Part shown: in pieces, positions 26,040 to 28,258 of the stretch | How the letters are laid out: each line of letters begins with the position of its first letter | How positions within the stretch are numbered: the first letter of the stretch is position 1 | Assembly (NCBI GenBank): GCA_003194525.1 | Contig: NBIV01000452.1 | Coordinates: 1-28,258 of the forward strand | Direction: 5' to 3' | DNA: 28,258 nt | DNA from: Gracilariopsis chorda | Lineage: Eukaryota; Rhodophyta; Florideophyceae; Gracilariales; Gracilariaceae | Notes under the pieces: generated by a model | What the model was told of the DNA's origin: nothing | Database searches by the model: none | Seen by the model: the letters and a program-made list of their open reading frames with translations, nothing else | Made by a program: the position numbers and the translations under genes

Positions 26040-28097
26040 GTGGACAGCTATCTGCAGTATGCTGCCCACAACTCCGAGTTCCCCAGGAATGGTCCGCAAC
26101 GGAACGCCGCAGCGGCGAGATCACGAAGGTCCGTTCCGGAACAACTACTTACCAATGCCGTCGGTCTGGAATCCCAAGGAATCCCATCGGCAACCTCGGT
26201 GCCTCGAGCCGTGACAGCTGTGGCCACTACGCCACCTCCGGTGGTCGAAACGCCGTCGGCTGTCCCCCCGAGACCCGGGTCGCCTAAGTACCATCTCCTC
26301 GAGTCGAGAATCGACATTGCCAATGTGGCCCACGCCTCCCTCTCGCAGCAAGTTACCGAGTTGGAACGGCGATGGAGTGACTCCCTGGCTCGGGATTATT
26401 CGGGAGATATTCGTCTCCTGAGAGCTGATGTGAATTCCATTCTGGAGTGTCTGGGTACTCCGGCTGCCTTCGTAGAAGGATATCGGGAGTTCGTGGAGGA
26501 AGTTAAAACCCATATGATGCGGGTAACCGGACGTATGGACACGCTGGAAGCGTTGCTCAGAGAAGACCTGAACGCTCCGAGACAGGAGGAAGTGAAGGTC
26601 ATCTCAACCCAACACCGCTCCAGTCACCTCCCCCGTCACCCTGGAAAGAGAGTTCATCGTTATGAAGTTTCGTCAAGTTCCGACTCGGAAACAAGTTCGA
26701 GTAGCTCGTCTTCGAGATCATCGCGTGAAGGGAGAGGCCTCCGTCGCGGAAAAGAACCTAGTTCGAGGGCTACCTACACCTCCCATGGAGCAATCCGTGC
26801 GCGGGAGAAAGGTCGCCGTCATTTCGGCTTGAAGGAATTGAAACCGACAAATCCCCTTTACAGGAAGCTGTTGTCCTATCGTTATTACCGATTGGAAGAC
26901 TCTTCGGGCAATCGAAGTTCGAGAGACACCGGTCGGGTGAAGGATCTCATACGTCGTATGAATGTGACGATGCTTAAGCAGAAGTTCTCCGGTGAAGATC
27001 CGATCCTCGTGTTGGATTTTCTGGCCCGCTTTGTGCAGGAAGCAGACGTACTCGAAATGAGTGAGGCGCAGGCATACGTTGCGTTGCCCTACTTTCTTTC
27101 AGGAATGGCTGAAGATCAGTACAACTCGGTCAGGGGTTCGTCCAGGGCCTCAGAAGGAGGTGTTACGTGCTGGCCCGAGGCTGTACACTACCTGCTCAGG
27201 TCGTACGCGACGGGAACTGCAATCAGTCAAGCCATCGTGGCGGTTCGCGATACGAAACAGAAGCCTGGTGAAACGGAAACGTCGTATTCAACTCGCTTGA
27301 ATAAAGCGTTTCATCGTTGTGGAAATGTATTTACCGCTTTTGAGCGTTGCTCCATGCTGGTGGATGGTTTAGATCCTGGTATCAGGGCACTGGTGTCCCG
27401 CTACAGGGAAGAGAAGCGCAAGGCGACGTATCTGGAACTGGTCCAGTACGCGCAGGCTGAGGTGACACCCTCAGAGCGAGAGACCCGAGGCGTCGGTCGT
27501 CGAAGGCTCTCTTCGTCGAGAATGAGGTTTCCTCGGCATCTCTCCCTAACCCGGGGCCATCTTCCGGATTTGCGGATAACATCCAGTATCTTGGCAGTCT
27601 TGAACAGTCGTTGGCAACCTCGGAACTGCCGTCCACGGTTACACCCCCGTGGTAGGTCCGGCCTTTTACGCAAACCCCGGTCGGGTTCCCCCAGCCCCAC
27701 TAGCCTACGCATCGAGCGCCACACGACACTCCCGCCCGGGATGGTCCAACCCGAAGCAACTAGCATTCCAACCACAACACCCTCAGCACCGCGGAATGAT
27801 GTCCCACGCCACCGGAACACGTTCAGCCCCGCTGATTTGCTACATTTGTTACCTTGAAGGTCATACTGCGTCGCAGTGTACCCTCCCATTCGCGAGATGT
27901 GGAAGATCGTGGGAAATTATGAGAATCTCCCACCGGAGCATAAGGCTCGTGTCCCGAGTAATTCGTATGAAGACGCAAAGGCTGCGGTCCACAATGCTCA
28001 AGCTCGAGAAGCCGCGAAAACCGCGAACGGTAACAACCCTAACCTTTCGGAACGGGCTCAGCCGCACCCAGCGGTCGATTCGGTCCCGAAAAACTAA
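26040..28097 (+). pseudogene. gag: Gag of element C, frameshifted
   Basis: It is homologous to element A gag. The N-terminal half is a coiled-coil-like region (about 26300-26580), then a serine-rich run (SSSSDSETSSSSSSSRSS), a basic segment, and the capsid domain (about 26840-27470), with NPLYRKLLSYRYYRL, VALPYFLSGMAEDQY and LLRSYATG. After 27470 the homologous frame moves three times by -1: near 27480, near 27640 and near 27890. The zinc knuckle CYICYLEGHTASQC (about 27838-27880) and the terminal part VGNYENLPPEHKARV to the TAA at 28095 are therefore in different frames. The first in-frame codon after TAA 26034 is GTG 26040, and no in-frame ATG occurs for about 160 codons, so the natural start is lost or lies across a junction. 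Confidence 0.82.
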
Positions 28098-28121
28098 TCT
28101 TGGGAGTCTCCCCCACGGGAG
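28088..28121 (+). promoter_or_regulatory. Probable -1 frameshift site of element C
   Basis: GAAAAAC (28088-28094) precedes the gag stop TAA at 28095-28097, as in element A. The -1 frame stays open to the window edge. A hairpin CTCCC (28108-28112) with GGGAG (28117-28121) follows eleven bases after the stop. The agreement of arrangement between two diverged elements is the main evidence. Confidence 0.55.
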
Positions 28122-28258
28122 GGGTGTCTTCCAAGCCGAAGTTGAAGACGCCTGAGGCGCCACCGCTTCGCTCCCCTGCCAAAATCCTTACGAGGAAACT
28201 GGCTCAAGAAGACGTGAGCTCGGACCACTTAGTGGCTCTGCGTCGTCCGTGGATACGG
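28098..28258 (+). CDS. pol: Pol of element C, N-terminal fragment
   Basis: The frame one base back from gag is open from the gag stop to the window end (54 codons), beginning LGVSPTGGVSSKPK and reaching LRRPWIR. No catalytic motif is reached; in element A the protease motif lies about 100 codons into pol, so none is expected here. The assignment rests on position and the shared gag/pol layout. It is partial at the right edge. Confidence 0.55.

Larger units (their letters stand above)
24995..28258 (+). mobile_element. Element C: Ty3/gypsy retrotransposon related to A, truncated by the window edge
   Basis: It comprises a 5' LTR (about 24995-25909), the same primer-binding site as A (25912-25929), a frameshifted gag (26040-28097) and the beginning of pol in the -1 frame (open from 28098 to the edge). 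The LTR start is inferred from the point where Tc1 similarity ends, at TGTGTAGTGC or TGTAGTGC; without the other LTR it could be off by a few bases. Gag is clearly homologous to that of A, but the LTR is not alignable by eye. Confidence 0.82.

Noticed and set aside
1..28258. CRISPR arrays, bacterial operons or prophage modules
   Set aside because: No regularly spaced short repeats and no bacterial gene organisation are present; all recognisable genes are eukaryotic transposon genes.

Overview
This is a eukaryotic, transposon-dense window with no recognisable host gene. The mix is Ty3/gypsy elements with a chromodomain, a tyrosine-recombinase (DIRS/Ngaro-like) retrotransposon, a DDE transposase with the 'SGKHKLYG' motif type and a Tc1/mariner relic. 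It fits a repeat-rich oomycete (Phytophthora/downy-mildew type), but the organism call is inference from remembered family resemblance, not a database search.

Layout. Positions 1-540 hold unassigned DNA. From about 541 to about 21940 lies a decayed tyrosine-recombinase retrotransposon (element Y) with related terminal repeats at both ends. Its left repeat is split by a Ty3/gypsy element on the minus strand (element B, 554-17708, 5-bp target duplication CACTC). The left LTR of B is in turn split by a second Ty3/gypsy element on the plus strand (element A, 1203-11609, target duplication CGCCT). This is a three-level nest with exact LTR boundaries and target duplications at both inner levels. 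To the right are unassigned DNA (about 21950-22896), a broken PIF/Harbinger-like transposase gene (22897-24125, minus), a truncated Tc1/mariner transposase (24601-24994), and a third Ty3/gypsy element (element C, from about 24995 past the right edge) that interrupts the Tc1 relic and is related to A.

Function. Element B has one uninterrupted gag-pol frame of about 1527 codons with every catalytic motif present. Its start codon lies inside the 5' LTR and its frame runs through the primer-binding site. Element A has an intact gag and an intact protease-RT-RNase H frame joined by a likely -1 frameshift site. Its integrase part is broken by stops and frameshifts and ends in a chromodomain after a long proline-rich linker. 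Between the chromodomain and the 3' LTR, A carries a large open frame on the OPPOSITE strand (9261-10673). One TAG separates it from a further in-frame stretch that begins inside the 3' LTR (to 11189). This antisense gene, of no family I recognise, is the most unusual feature here. It also lies in the path of minus-strand transcription from B, whose own 3' LTR is interrupted by A. Element C repeats the organisation of A's 5' half (same 18-nt primer-binding site, related gag, same gag/pol -1 arrangement), but its gag is frameshifted.
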